From: an uncultured Chloroflexota bacterium
GTDB lineage: Bacteria; Chloroflexota; Anaerolineae; Aggregatilineales; Phototrophicaceae
Direction: 5' to 3'
Length of the DNA: 12,295 nt
NCBI GenBank assembly: GCA_937870805.1
Contig: CALMZT010000418.1
Location: 1 to 12,295 of the forward strand
The notes under the pieces were generated by a model that was not told the origin of the DNA, did no database searches, and saw only the letters and a program-made list of their open reading frames with translations. Every line of letters starts with the position of its first letter. Positions within the stretch are counted from its first letter, which is position 1. This document shows positions 1-6,579 of the stretch, one piece after another. The position numbers were made by a program, and so were the translations under genes.

Positions 1-46
1 AGATGCTTTGTCCGAATTTTTGTACCTCTACAGGGGGATTCGACAT
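1..46 (-). CDS. tal: Transaldolase, N-terminal fragment (runs off left edge)
   Basis: Only the first 15 codons lie in the window. The reverse strand has AAGGAG at 58-53, six bases before an ATG at 46, and reads MSNPPVEVQKFGQSI. The NP(x)EVQKxGQSI pattern matches the amino end of bacterial transaldolases, where it continues as W(L/Y)D. The family transfers a dihydroxyacetone unit between sugar phosphates in the cytosolic non-oxidative pentose phosphate pathway, using a Schiff-base lysine that would lie outside this window. The following base (T at position 1, reverse strand) would allow the expected Trp. The gene is divergent from the HEAT-repeat gene. The assignment rests on one short motif and a good ribosome binding site, so it is moderately sure. 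Confidence 0.65.
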   Translation of the reverse strand, partial: MSNPPVEVQKFGQSI

Positions 47-145
47 CGCAGGCTCCTTAAAAAATCTATTTGTTCAGGCTCGTGATGGAATTGCCTAAAT
101 TGTAGCGCAAAAGCCAGATGATGCGCGATACACATGTCGTGCCAA

Positions 146-165
146 TTTGTGAGGGCTATCACAAA
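146..165. promoter_or_regulatory. CRP/FNR-type dyad between tal and the HEAT gene
   Basis: Perfect 7-bp inverted repeat TTTGTGA / TCACAAA with a 6-base spacer (GGGCTA). It contains TGTGA-N6-TCACA, the classical CRP-family half-site spacing. It lies about 100 bases upstream of the leftward transaldolase start and about 120 bases upstream of the HEAT gene, so either could be controlled. A TACAAT on the reverse strand (104-99) is a possible -10 for the leftward gene. On the forward strand TACAAT (256-261) is a possible -10 for the HEAT gene, without a convincing -35. No regulator gene is in the window. The site is inferred from sequence symmetry only. Confidence 0.4.
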
Positions 166-285
166 ATCTCATCAATCGTTTGTAGGTTTTCACGAAATTT
201 TTGTTACATTACACTGATACAGTAAACCTTAACCTTCTTACACAATTTTGCTACATACAATGTTCATAGAGACAAAAAGAGGGGC

Positions 286-1032
286 ATGATGACTGACTTC
301 CAACCGCCGATCACCGACAGCGACCCAGAAGCCGATAATCTTACCGCAATTCTTGAAATGATTGAGAGTGGCTCCAGTGCTGTAGACGAGTTGATCGAGG
401 CACTGCATCAGCAAACGGAAGATTTACATGATATTGTAGCCCTGACGATTCTCGGCGAGATGGGGGACAAGCGCGCCTTTGACCCGCTGCTGAAAGCGCT
501 CAAGCATGAGTTTGTCGATGTTCGCCGCAGCGCTGCCGCCGCATTAGGCTACCTGAAAGATACGCGCGCCGTGCCAGAATTGATCGCGCTGCTGTATGAC
601 GCTGATTCGCAGGTACGGGGCAGCGCGGTACAAGCGCTGGGACAATTGGGCGATGAGCGTGCGGTTGAGGCGTTGGTGCTGCGTCTGTGGGACGCCGACT
701 CTTGGGTGCGCCAGAGTGCGGCACAGGCATTGGGACGGCTGCGCAGTATAGCGGCGGTTGATACCTTGATTGCGGCGCTGCGGGATGAAGCCGCGTGGGT
801 GCGTCAAAGTGCGGCGATTGCCTTAGGCGACATCCGTGACGTGCGCGCTACGAATCCGCTCATTAAGGCACTGCATGATACCAGTTCCAATGTGCGCAGC
901 GCTGCTGCCGAGGGATTAGCCTTATTAGGAGACCCGCGCGCCGCCGAAGCGTTGGTCAGCGCGCTTACGGATGAACACATGGGCGTGCGCAAAGCCGCTT
1001 ATTCGGCGCTGAAGACGTTGGGCGAAGTGTAG
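286..1032 (+). CDS. HEAT-repeat (PBS-lyase type) protein
   Basis: 248-residue soluble protein without signal peptide or membrane segment. After an acidic N-terminal region of about 45 residues it consists of 31-residue helical repeats. The repeat boundary VR(x)SAAxALG recurs at residues 79, 110, 141, 172, 203 and 234, and each unit carries D-x-RAxxxLIxAL. This is the short HEAT type found in phycobilisome lyases and in many scaffold proteins of cyanobacteria and Chloroflexota. The repeats form a superhelical protein-binding surface; no catalytic residues are seen and the partner is unknown. Two ATG codons occur in tandem (286 and 289). The purine-rich AGAGGGG at 278-284 is too close to the first and better spaced for the second, so the real start may be 289. 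A terminator hairpin follows, so the gene appears monocistronic. Confidence 0.85.
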   Translation: MMTDFQPPITDSDPEADNLTAILEMIESGSSAVDELIEALHQQTEDLHDIVALTILGEMGDKRAFDPLLKALKHEFVDVRRSAAAALGYLKDTRAVPELIALLYDADSQVRGSAVQALGQLGDERAVEALVLRLWDADSWVRQSAAQALGRLRSIAAVDTLIAALRDEAAWVRQSAAIALGDIRDVRATNPLIKALHDTSSNVRSAAAEGLALLGDPRAAEALVSALTDEHMGVRKAAYSALKTLGEV

Positions 1033-1059
1033 AAAATTCTGTTTTAGAAAGTTCTGTAG

Positions 1060-1083
1060 GGGCGCATTAGGTTGCGCCCTTTT
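1060..1083 (+). terminator. Rho-independent terminator after the HEAT gene
   Basis: Stem GGGCGCA (1060-1066) / TGCGCCC (1073-1079), loop TTAGGT, then TTTT. It lies between the convergent HEAT gene and the DUF6585-like gene. The preceding GTAGG makes it look like the GTAGGGGCG hairpins elsewhere in the window (6538, 8769, 11376), which suggests a dispersed hairpin reused as a terminator. Confidence 0.7.
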
Positions 1084-1095
1084 GATTTGCAGCAC

Positions 1096-1863
1096 TCAGC
1101 GTCCGCGCTTGATGCCGACGACGTGATCGACCAGCGACAGGAACACAATCAGATTGGGAATCTGCGCGACAGGCACATTCGCCCAATTGAACCACTTGCC
1201 CTGCTTCTTGAATGTCACATAGCCGTTGTTGATCTGTGCGCCTTCGATCTCTGCCCATGAGAGGGATTTGTTTTTGTGGCTGATACCTTCTTTGTTGATG
1301 GTGAAATCGCCAAACGGCACATTTTGTCCAGCGTTGTAGGCGGCGACCATCCTTGGGAATAACCGCGAGGTCGATTCCTGTTGAAGCTGCTGCCCCAACT
1401 GCTCAACGCCTTTGATTTCGTTACCAAAGGTGAGCTTACGATTATCGGCGGTTTGTACGGTGTAGAGATAGGTCGTACCCGTGTAGATGCCATTGCGATA
1501 GTGCTTGGTGATGCTTTGCCACACGGCGCGTATGTCATCCCAACGGATTTCCTGCGACTTTTCACCTTGGATACGCGCCAGCCCACCGCTGTAGACCTGC
1601 ACATGAACGCCGCGATTCTTCCACCAGTTGAACAGGATAAAGGCACCAAAAGCAAGCATACCCACTCCGAAAAGACCTAAAGTGATGTTTGTGCCGCCGC
1701 TTGCTCTCTCAATCGTCGATTGATATGCGCCAAACAGGAAAAACGCGCCTAGCCCGCCCAGAAACAAAGCGCCGATGATTGACCCCATGCCGCTGCCGCC
1801 TTCGTAGCGCTGCGTTGGCGTGCCGAGCGCTGTGCTTCCACCCTGAATTGCTTGACCTACCAT
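1096..1863 (-). CDS. DUF6585-like two-helix membrane protein
   Basis: 255 residues. A Gly-rich N-terminal 25 residues is followed by two strong membrane helices at about 27-48 and 59-81, then a cytosolic domain of about 170 residues. That domain looks like two related beta-rich units. One has GLARIQGEKSQEIRWDDI, and the second, starting near residue 186, has GISHKNKSLSWAEIEGAQ; each continues into beta-strands and a closing helix. This resembles the PH-like halves of DUF6585 proteins, recalled from memory and not searched. The function is unknown; a membrane-anchored sensor or adaptor is only a guess. The start is supported by AAAGGAG at 1876-1870 on the reverse strand. The stop is TGA, which shows that TGA works as a normal stop in this genome. 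The gene is convergent with the HEAT gene and divergent from the SDR gene. Confidence 0.75.
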   Translation of the reverse strand: MVGQAIQGGSTALGTPTQRYEGGSGMGSIIGALFLGGLGAFFLFGAYQSTIERASGGTNITLGLFGVGMLAFGAFILFNWWKNRGVHVQVYSGGLARIQGEKSQEIRWDDIRAVWQSITKHYRNGIYTGTTYLYTVQTADNRKLTFGNEIKGVEQLGQQLQQESTSRLFPRMVAAYNAGQNVPFGDFTINKEGISHKNKSLSWAEIEGAQINNGYVTFKKQGKWFNWANVPVAQIPNLIVFLSLVDHVVGIKRGR

Positions 1864-1955
1864 AACTGACTCCTTTTCTCAATGTGTTTAGTCGTCCGTT
1901 TATCTGATTGCTCAATATTTCTTGCGATGAGAGCTACATCTACCATAAATCTGAT

Positions 1956-1969
1956 TTTCGCTAGCGAAA
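1956..1969. promoter_or_regulatory. Perfect 14-bp palindrome, candidate operator
   Basis: TTTCGCTAGCGAAA is a gapless perfect palindrome in the 272-base divergent region between the DUF6585-like gene and the SDR gene. The half-site TTTCGCTA recurs at 2102-2109, just upstream of the SDR ribosome binding site. In the same region TTGACA at 2088-2093 could be a -35 for the SDR gene, but no good -10 is seen. TCAAAA / TTTTGA (2077-2082 / 2086-2091) forms a small dyad over it. Symmetry and the repeated half-site suggest repressor binding; the regulator is not known. Confidence 0.4.
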
Positions 1970-2135
1970 CGTAAGTTGTGGCAAAGCACCCCACACATTT
2001 CTACAATTAGGCTTCTTTTCGCATTGTAAACGCAGATATGGAAGATGCGTTGTAACAAATCTGCAAAAATGTTGACTCAAAATTGTTTTGACACAGTAGA
2101 GTTTCGCTAATCGTTATCCTATGAGGGGGTATCAC

Positions 2136-2849
2136 ATGTTCAACGATAAAGTAGTGATCGTGACGGGCGCGACGGGTAATCTAGGGCGCGCCTGTGTGCA
2201 GCGCTTCGCAGAGAATGGCGCGAAAGTCGTCCTCGTAGACCGCAAGCCAGAGTCAGCAGAACAGCTTGCCAGCGAATTGGGACTCAAAGATTATCTCGTC
2301 GCAACGGTGAGTGACGCAGGTGATCCCGCAGCCGTCGAAGGCATGATCGCCGTTGTCGAACAGCGCTACGGGCAAATCGATGTATTGGCGCACACCATCG
2401 GCGGCTTTGATGCGGGTAAGTCGGTGCATGACCCGGACAGCCTCGCCATCTACGAGAAGATGATGAGCCTCAACGTGCGCCCGATGTATGTGCTGGCAGG
2501 GCGTGTCGCGCGCTACATGCTGGAAAAAGGTAAGGGCGGCAAGATCGTCGTCGTGCTGGCGAAATCGGCATTGAAAGGCGGCAAGGGCGTGGGTGCGTAC
2601 ACAGCCAGTAAAGCCGCCGCACAGCGCGTGATGGAGAGCATGTCCGCCGAAGTGAAAGACTCTGGCATCAACGTTAACGCTGTTGCGCCAAGCACTATCG
2701 ACACGCCGATTAACCGCAAAGACATGCCCAACGCCGACTTCAGCAAATGGGTGACGCCTGCGCAGCTTGCCGACGCGATTGCCTTCTTAGCGTCGGACGC
2801 AGCAATCGCTGTTCACGGGACGATGTTGGAAGTGTATGGGCGTGTCTAG
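2136..2849 (+). CDS. SDR-family NAD(P)-dependent oxidoreductase, dihydropteridine-reductase-like
   Basis: 237-residue Rossmann-fold protein. The start is ATG 2136, because GAGGGGG at 2123-2129 sits six bases upstream; the ATG at 2121 would lie before this ribosome binding site. Visible elements are the dinucleotide motif TGATGNLG (10-17), Asp35 at the end of strand 2 (VVLVDRK), which favours NAD(H), the structural Asn113, and YxxxK (Tyr155, Lys159). Thirteen residues before Tyr155, where classical SDRs carry the catalytic Ser, there is Ala142 (VLAKSALKGG). The C-terminal DTPINRKDMPNADFSKW (189-205) and the GG(F/W) after strand 4 closely resemble human dihydropteridine reductase (QDPR), which also lacks that Ser. 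The substrate may be a quinonoid pterin or similar ring, but a general dehydrogenase remains possible. No pterin genes are adjacent. Confidence 0.85.
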   Translation: MFNDKVVIVTGATGNLGRACVQRFAENGAKVVLVDRKPESAEQLASELGLKDYLVATVSDAGDPAAVEGMIAVVEQRYGQIDVLAHTIGGFDAGKSVHDPDSLAIYEKMMSLNVRPMYVLAGRVARYMLEKGKGGKIVVVLAKSALKGGKGVGAYTASKAAAQRVMESMSAEVKDSGINVNAVAPSTIDTPINRKDMPNADFSKWVTPAQLADAIAFLASDAAIAVHGTMLEVYGRV

Positions 2850-2850
2850 G

Positions 2851-2887
2851 CGAATTGCCCAATTCGTCAAAATACACAATTCGTGTA
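2851..2887. promoter_or_regulatory. Paired CAATTCGT repeats upstream of the glucose transporter
   Basis: CAATTCGT occurs twice in direct orientation, at 2860-2867 and 2877-2884, 17 bases apart. Each lies in a small dyad: CGAATTG / CAATTCG (2851-2857 / 2860-2866) and TACAC / GTGTA around AATTC (2873-2887). The pair sits directly after the SDR stop codon and about 35 bases upstream of the TATAAT of the binding-protein gene, where an activator would be expected. Regulator unknown. Confidence 0.35.
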
Positions 2888-2921
2888 GTACGTGTAATGG
2901 TAAAAGTGATGGCACGCAGGG

Positions 2922-2956
2922 TATAATCTCGCGCGTGGAAATTCATGGGAATTTCC
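2922..2956 (+). promoter_or_regulatory. Promoter -10 and downstream operator of the glucose-binding-protein gene
   Basis: A perfect TATAAT lies at 2922-2927, with no recognisable TTGACA 16-18 bases before it, which is what an activator-dependent promoter would show. The expected transcription start is near 2934. Immediately after it is a perfect dyad, GGAAATTC (2937-2944), ATGG spacer, GAATTTCC (2949-2956). An inverted repeat placed at the start of the transcript is the usual position of a repressor site in sugar operons (LacI, ROK or GntR types). The regulator is not encoded nearby. Confidence 0.6.
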
Positions 2957-2990
2957 GAATGATGCTTAAACACTAATTTGGAGAAATAGC

Positions 2991-4283
2991 ATGTCGAACC
3001 GTAAATTTTATGCATTGCTGCTGATTGCGTCCCTGCTGCTCGTTTTGGGCATTGCCAGCGTCGCGACAGCGCAGGAAGATCTCTCCGGCGATTTAGAAAT
3101 CTTTTCGTGGTGGACGGGTGGCGGTGAAGCAGCCGGCTTGGAAGCGCTCATCGCTCGTTTCAATGAAATGTATCCCAATGTGAACATCATCAATGCGGCT
3201 GTTGCAGGTGGGTCAGGCGTGAACGCGCGCGCAGTATTAACCACCCGTATGCTCGGTGGCGATCCACCGGATGTCTTCCAGGTCCATGCTGGGGAGGAAC
3301 TAAACGCCGTGTGGGTGGCGGCTGGTCGTATGCAGCCACTCAATGACATCTATGAAGCCAATGGCTGGCTGGAACAGTTCCCGCAAGGTTTGCTGGACCT
3401 CATCAGCGACGATGCAGGCAATATCTACTCGGTTCCGGTCAACATTCATCGTTCAAACGTTTTGTGGTACGTGCCCGCCAACCTCGAAGAGTGGGGCGTA
3501 ACGGTACCAGAAACCTGGGACGAATTCATCAACACCACTTGCCCAACCCTGCAAGCCGCTGGCGTCACTCCGATCTCCATTGGTGAGAACTGGACACAGG
3601 TGCAGTTGTGGGAAAATATCGCTGTGGCAACCCTCGGCGTCGAAGGCTACAACGGTCTGTGGGATGGCACGACAAGCTGGGTCAGCCCCGAAGTCACCAG
3701 CACCTTTGAAACATTAGGTCAGGTGATGGACTGCGCCAACGAAGACATGAACAGTTTATCATGGCAAGATGCTTCACAGCGCGTCGCCAATGGTGAAGCC
3801 GCTTTCAACCTCATGGGTGACTGGGCAGCGGGTTACTTCCTCGTCGATCTGGCGCTGGAACCCAATGTCGGCTTCGGTTGGGCGACGACTCCTGGCACGG
3901 CTGGCACGTTCGTCATGCTGTCGGATACCTTTGGTCTTCCCATTGGCGCACCGAATGAAGCCAATGCTCGCGCATGGTTGAACTTCGTCGGTACGGCAGA
4001 GGCACAGGACATCTTCAATCCATTGAAGGGTTCACTTCCCGCCAATACCACTGCCAGCATCGGTGATACCAGCCTGTACAACGCTTACTTCCAGAGCGCG
4101 TATGAGGATTGGACCAGCAACGACATCGTCGGCAGCCTGGCGCATGGTGCGGTTTCCCCGCCCGCGTTCCTCAATGGTTTTGCATCGCTCATTTCCGCGT
4201 TCCAGACAGATCGTGATGCTGCTTCCGCCGGTGCGAACGCCGGGGCGCTGGCGCTTCAGGTCGGTATGGTGAGCCCACAGTAG
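2991..4283 (+). CDS. Glucose/galactose ABC transporter, substrate-binding protein
   Basis: 430-residue exported protein of the family 1 solute-binding proteins. Residues 1-28 form a Sec signal peptide (SNRK, hydrophobic core, then ATAQ). There is no lipobox Cys, so it does not look like a lipoprotein. The mature part begins GDLEIFSWWTGGGEAAGLEAL and carries NAAVAGGSGVNA, the TRMLGGDPPDVFQVHAG block (86-101), VPVNIHRSNVLWY, GENWTQ, NLMGDWAAGY, NPLKGSLPAN and GSLAHGAVSPPAF. These blocks run in the same order in the Thermus thermophilus glucose/galactose-binding protein and related GtsA proteins, so glucose or galactose is the likely ligand. GGAGA at 2980-2984 fixes the start. It is the first gene of the importer, followed by a strong terminator and then the two permeases; this fits higher expression of the binding protein. 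Confidence 0.92.
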   Translation: MSNRKFYALLLIASLLLVLGIASVATAQEDLSGDLEIFSWWTGGGEAAGLEALIARFNEMYPNVNIINAAVAGGSGVNARAVLTTRMLGGDPPDVFQVHAGEELNAVWVAAGRMQPLNDIYEANGWLEQFPQGLLDLISDDAGNIYSVPVNIHRSNVLWYVPANLEEWGVTVPETWDEFINTTCPTLQAAGVTPISIGENWTQVQLWENIAVATLGVEGYNGLWDGTTSWVSPEVTSTFETLGQVMDCANEDMNSLSWQDASQRVANGEAAFNLMGDWAAGYFLVDLALEPNVGFGWATTPGTAGTFVMLSDTFGLPIGAPNEANARAWLNFVGTAEAQDIFNPLKGSLPANTTASIGDTSLYNAYFQSAYEDWTSNDIVGSLAHGAVSPPAFLNGFASLISAFQTDRDAASAGANAGALALQVGMVSPQ

Positions 4284-4319
4284 GTTCTATACCTGCTGGG
4301 TAGCTGGCTCGTCACTAAG

Positions 4320-4356
4320 AAAGCGAGTCCTGCGGGCTTCCGCAGGACTCGCTTTT
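4320..4356 (+). terminator. Strong hairpin between binding-protein and permease genes
   Basis: Perfect 16-bp stem (4320-4335 pairing with 4340-4355), loop GCTT, short T run. It begins 37 bases after the stop of the binding-protein gene. An internal hairpin of this kind, acting as attenuator or 3' stabiliser, is common in ABC operons and would keep permease expression below that of the binding protein. No clear separate promoter for the permeases is seen between here and 4498, so read-through is likely. Confidence 0.8.
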
Positions 4357-4373
4357 CATAGCGGCACATAAAT

Positions 4374-4472
4374 TTTAGGACTTACGCAGTTGAGGATGAT
4401 TTGTGCCTGAACAAGGGGTTTAAACCCCTTGTTCACAGGTTCAGGGTGCATAACGTCAGTTAACATTTAGGA
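4374..4472. repeat. Compact palindromic repeat, possibly MITE-derived
   Basis: A 99-base unit bounded by direct repeats TTTAGGA (4374-4380 and 4466-4472). Inside are imperfect inverted ends CTTACGCA (4381-4388) and TGCATAAC (4447-4454). At the centre is a perfect 26-bp palindrome (4409-4434, half GAACAAGGGGTTT). CCTGAAC (4406-4412) also pairs with GTTCAGG (4439-4445). The AGGACTTACGCA end is reminiscent of ends of small mobile repeats in cyanobacteria and Chloroflexota, from memory. It lies in the importer operon, between the terminator and the first permease. It could instead be a regulatory stem-loop. Confidence 0.45.
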
Positions 4473-4497
4473 TTTTTGGCAGGCTGTTGAGGAAATT

Positions 4498-5619
4498 ATG
4501 ACCGAACGTTTTAGTCGAGATCGCATCATCGGTATTCTCGTGCTGCTGCCGTCGATCATTTTGGTAGGGATTTTCGTTTATGGCTTTATCGTGACGACGA
4601 TCTATATTTCAATGACTGACAGCAATACCGTACAGCAGTTGAGTGGCACACAGCCAAACTTTATTGGGTTTCAGAACTACACCACTTTGTTTACCGCGAC
4701 GGTGGATGCAGGACGTTTCCGCACAGATTTGGTCAACAACGTGTTTTTCACAATCCTGTTTATCATCGCCTGTCTGGTGATAGGGATTGGTCTAGCAATT
4801 CTGCTCGACCAAAAAATCAAAGGCGAAAGTCTGTTTCGCACGATCTTTCTATTCCCGATGGCATTATCATTCGTCGTCACAGGGGTTGTCTGGCGCTGGC
4901 TGTTCAACCCAACCAGCGGCTTAAATGCGCTGCCGACTGCGGTTGGATTGCCGGCATTTCAATTTGACTGGTTTATCAGTCAAGACCAGTGGTTAAAGTT
5001 CAACTGGCAAAGCCTCCCCACGATTATCGCCATTATTTTGCTCGGTGTGGTTATCTTTTTCGCGCTGTACTTCTGGAGCCATAAACGTTCACAGTTGGCA
5101 GCTTTTGTGACCGGTATTGCCATCCTGCTGCTGGCATCGCTTGCATTAGATATTCCGAGCAGATTTAACGGCTTGCGCAATCCTGAAGCAAAAGGCTTCA
5201 ACCTGGCACTGTTGGCTGTCGTCGTCGCCGCCGCGTGGCAAATGTCCGGTTACACGATGGCGATGTATCTGGCGGGACTGCGCGGTATCTCTGACGACCT
5301 GCGCGAAGCGGCACGTGTCGATGGTGCTACAGAGTTCGGTGTCTATCGTTATGTCGTTTTCCCGCTGTTACAACCCATTACTTTGAGTGCGATCATCATT
5401 CTGGGACATATCTCGCTGAAAATTTTTGATCTGGTCTTCGTGATGGGCGGTGGTAACAACATTCAAATCGATATGCCGGGAATCAATATGTTCTTCACGA
5501 CCTATCGTGGTGGGCAAACGGCAATAGGCGCAGCGATTGCCGTTATCATGCTGCTGATGGTCGCTGTCGTCATCGTACCCTATCTGTGGTCAAGTCTAAG
5601 AAGTGAGGTTCAACATTAA
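4498..5619 (+). CDS. Sugar ABC transporter permease, MalF/UgpA type, with inserted helix pair
   Basis: 373-residue integral membrane protein of the binding-protein-dependent permease family. Helix 1 is at about 10-33 and further helices at about 82-103 and 116-135. The cytoplasmic EAA loop is EAARVDGATEFGVYRYVVFP (270-289), which docks on the ATPase. Typical members of this type have about 290-310 residues. The excess lies between WLFNPTSGLNAL (134-145) and the helix AVVVAAAWQMSGY (240-252). It contains two extra hydrophobic segments (about 173-192 and 200-218) joined by a short basic loop, SHKRSQ. The start has GAGGA at 4489-4493. It is translated in tandem with the second permease, one base apart. 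Its substrate is inferred from the glucose-type binding protein upstream. No nucleotide-binding subunit is in the operon. Confidence 0.9.
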   Translation: MTERFSRDRIIGILVLLPSIILVGIFVYGFIVTTIYISMTDSNTVQQLSGTQPNFIGFQNYTTLFTATVDAGRFRTDLVNNVFFTILFIIACLVIGIGLAILLDQKIKGESLFRTIFLFPMALSFVVTGVVWRWLFNPTSGLNALPTAVGLPAFQFDWFISQDQWLKFNWQSLPTIIAIILLGVVIFFALYFWSHKRSQLAAFVTGIAILLLASLALDIPSRFNGLRNPEAKGFNLALLAVVVAAAWQMSGYTMAMYLAGLRGISDDLREAARVDGATEFGVYRYVVFPLLQPITLSAIIILGHISLKIFDLVFVMGGGNNIQIDMPGINMFFTTYRGGQTAIGAAIAVIMLLMVAVVIVPYLWSSLRSEVQH

Positions 5620-5620
5620 T

Positions 5621-6517
5621 ATGGCTGCACAAACTTTACCCTCACGCTCAAGTTCTGGTACAACACGTAAGATTGGGCGTATCGTTATTTATGCCCTGTT
5701 GGTAATTCTATCCCTTGTGTTCTTGATTCCCGTTTACATGGTACTGGTAACGAGCTTCAAAAGTCTTGGCGAAGTCAACCTGGCGACGATGTGGCAACTT
5801 CCTTCATCGCTCGATTTCAGCAGCTTCGGTGAAGCGCTCAACGAACTAAGTCCCAATTTTGCCAATAGTCTTGTGCTTGTAGTTCCGGCAACCGTGATTT
5901 CAGCGGTAATTGGTTCCTTGAATGGCTATGTGCTGGCGAAGTGGCGTTTCCCCGGTGCGAACATCATCTTTCCGCTAATGCTGTTCGGTATGTTCATTCC
6001 CTATCAGGCAATTCTGATCCCATTGGTGCAGTTTCTCAGCCAGATTAAAATCATCTTCAACCCCGCCAATGGGCAGTGGACAAGTTTGTATGGCAGCATT
6101 TGGGGGTTAATCCTCGTCCATGTCGTCTATGGCATTCCCATCACGACACTGATTTTCCGTAACTATTACGCGGAAGTCCCAAATGAGATGATCGAAGCCG
6201 GAGCGATTGACGGCGCGGGCTTCTGGCGACTGTATTGGGATGTTGTGCTGCCCATTTCGCTGCCCGGTTTTGTGGTCGTCATCATCTGGCAGTTCACGCA
6301 AATCTGGAATGAATTTCTGTTTGCCGTAACGCTAATCGTCAACCCCGCTTCGCAGCCCATTACCGTTGCGCTGCAAAACATCTCTGGCAGCCAGATCGTC
6401 GCGTGGAATGTGCAGATGGCGGGTGCATTCCTCGCCGCGCTGCCCACGCTGCTGGTGTACATCCTGCTAGGACGTTACTTCATTCGTGGCTTGCTGGCAG
6501 GCAGCATCAAGGGGTAG
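5621..6517 (+). CDS. Sugar ABC transporter permease, MalG/UgpE type
   Basis: 298-residue integral membrane protein, the partner of the preceding permease. A basic N-terminus is followed by a helix at about 21-45, then VTSFKS, and further helices at about 82-105, 115-140, 158-178, 212-240 and 268-287. The EAA loop EAGAIDGAGFWRLYWDVVLP (192-211) is the ATPase contact. The C-terminus YFIRGLLAGSIKG is characteristic of this subfamily. The chosen ATG at 5621 begins one base after the stop of the upstream gene. A GTG at 5603 would extend it by six residues inside that gene, but the GAGG at 5605-5608 suits the later ATG better. Together with the binding protein it forms an importer lacking its own ATPase, which is usual for systems sharing an MsiK/UgpC-type subunit. 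Confidence 0.92.
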   Translation: MAAQTLPSRSSSGTTRKIGRIVIYALLVILSLVFLIPVYMVLVTSFKSLGEVNLATMWQLPSSLDFSSFGEALNELSPNFANSLVLVVPATVISAVIGSLNGYVLAKWRFPGANIIFPLMLFGMFIPYQAILIPLVQFLSQIKIIFNPANGQWTSLYGSIWGLILVHVVYGIPITTLIFRNYYAEVPNEMIEAGAIDGAGFWRLYWDVVLPISLPGFVVVIIWQFTQIWNEFLFAVTLIVNPASQPITVALQNISGSQIVAWNVQMAGAFLAALPTLLVYILLGRYFIRGLLAGSIKG

Positions 6518-6537
6518 TTCAAAGATAATCTGCGTAG

Positions 6538-6557
6538 GGGCAAGCCATGGCTTGCCC
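6538..6557. repeat. 20-bp perfect palindrome between convergent genes
   Basis: GGGCAAGCCA followed by TGGCTTGCCC, preceded by GTAG, in the 62-base gap between the second permease (+) and the DUF6391-like gene (-). Neither side has a clean T run (TTACATC forward), so it is at best a weak bidirectional terminator. In sequence it is a variant of the GTAGGGGCG hairpins at 1060, 8769 and 11376. Confidence 0.6.
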
Positions 6558-6579
6558 TTACATCTCTTGCTTTTTGCGT

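Noticed and set aside
130..145. Sigma-54-like TTGGCACGACATG on the reverse strand near the transaldolase gene
   Set aside because: The GC element spacing and TTGC half are missing; it reads as chance similarity.
5603..5620. GTG start for the second permease
   Set aside because: It would add six residues in the end of the previous gene, and the GAGG there fits as ribosome binding site for ATG 5621.
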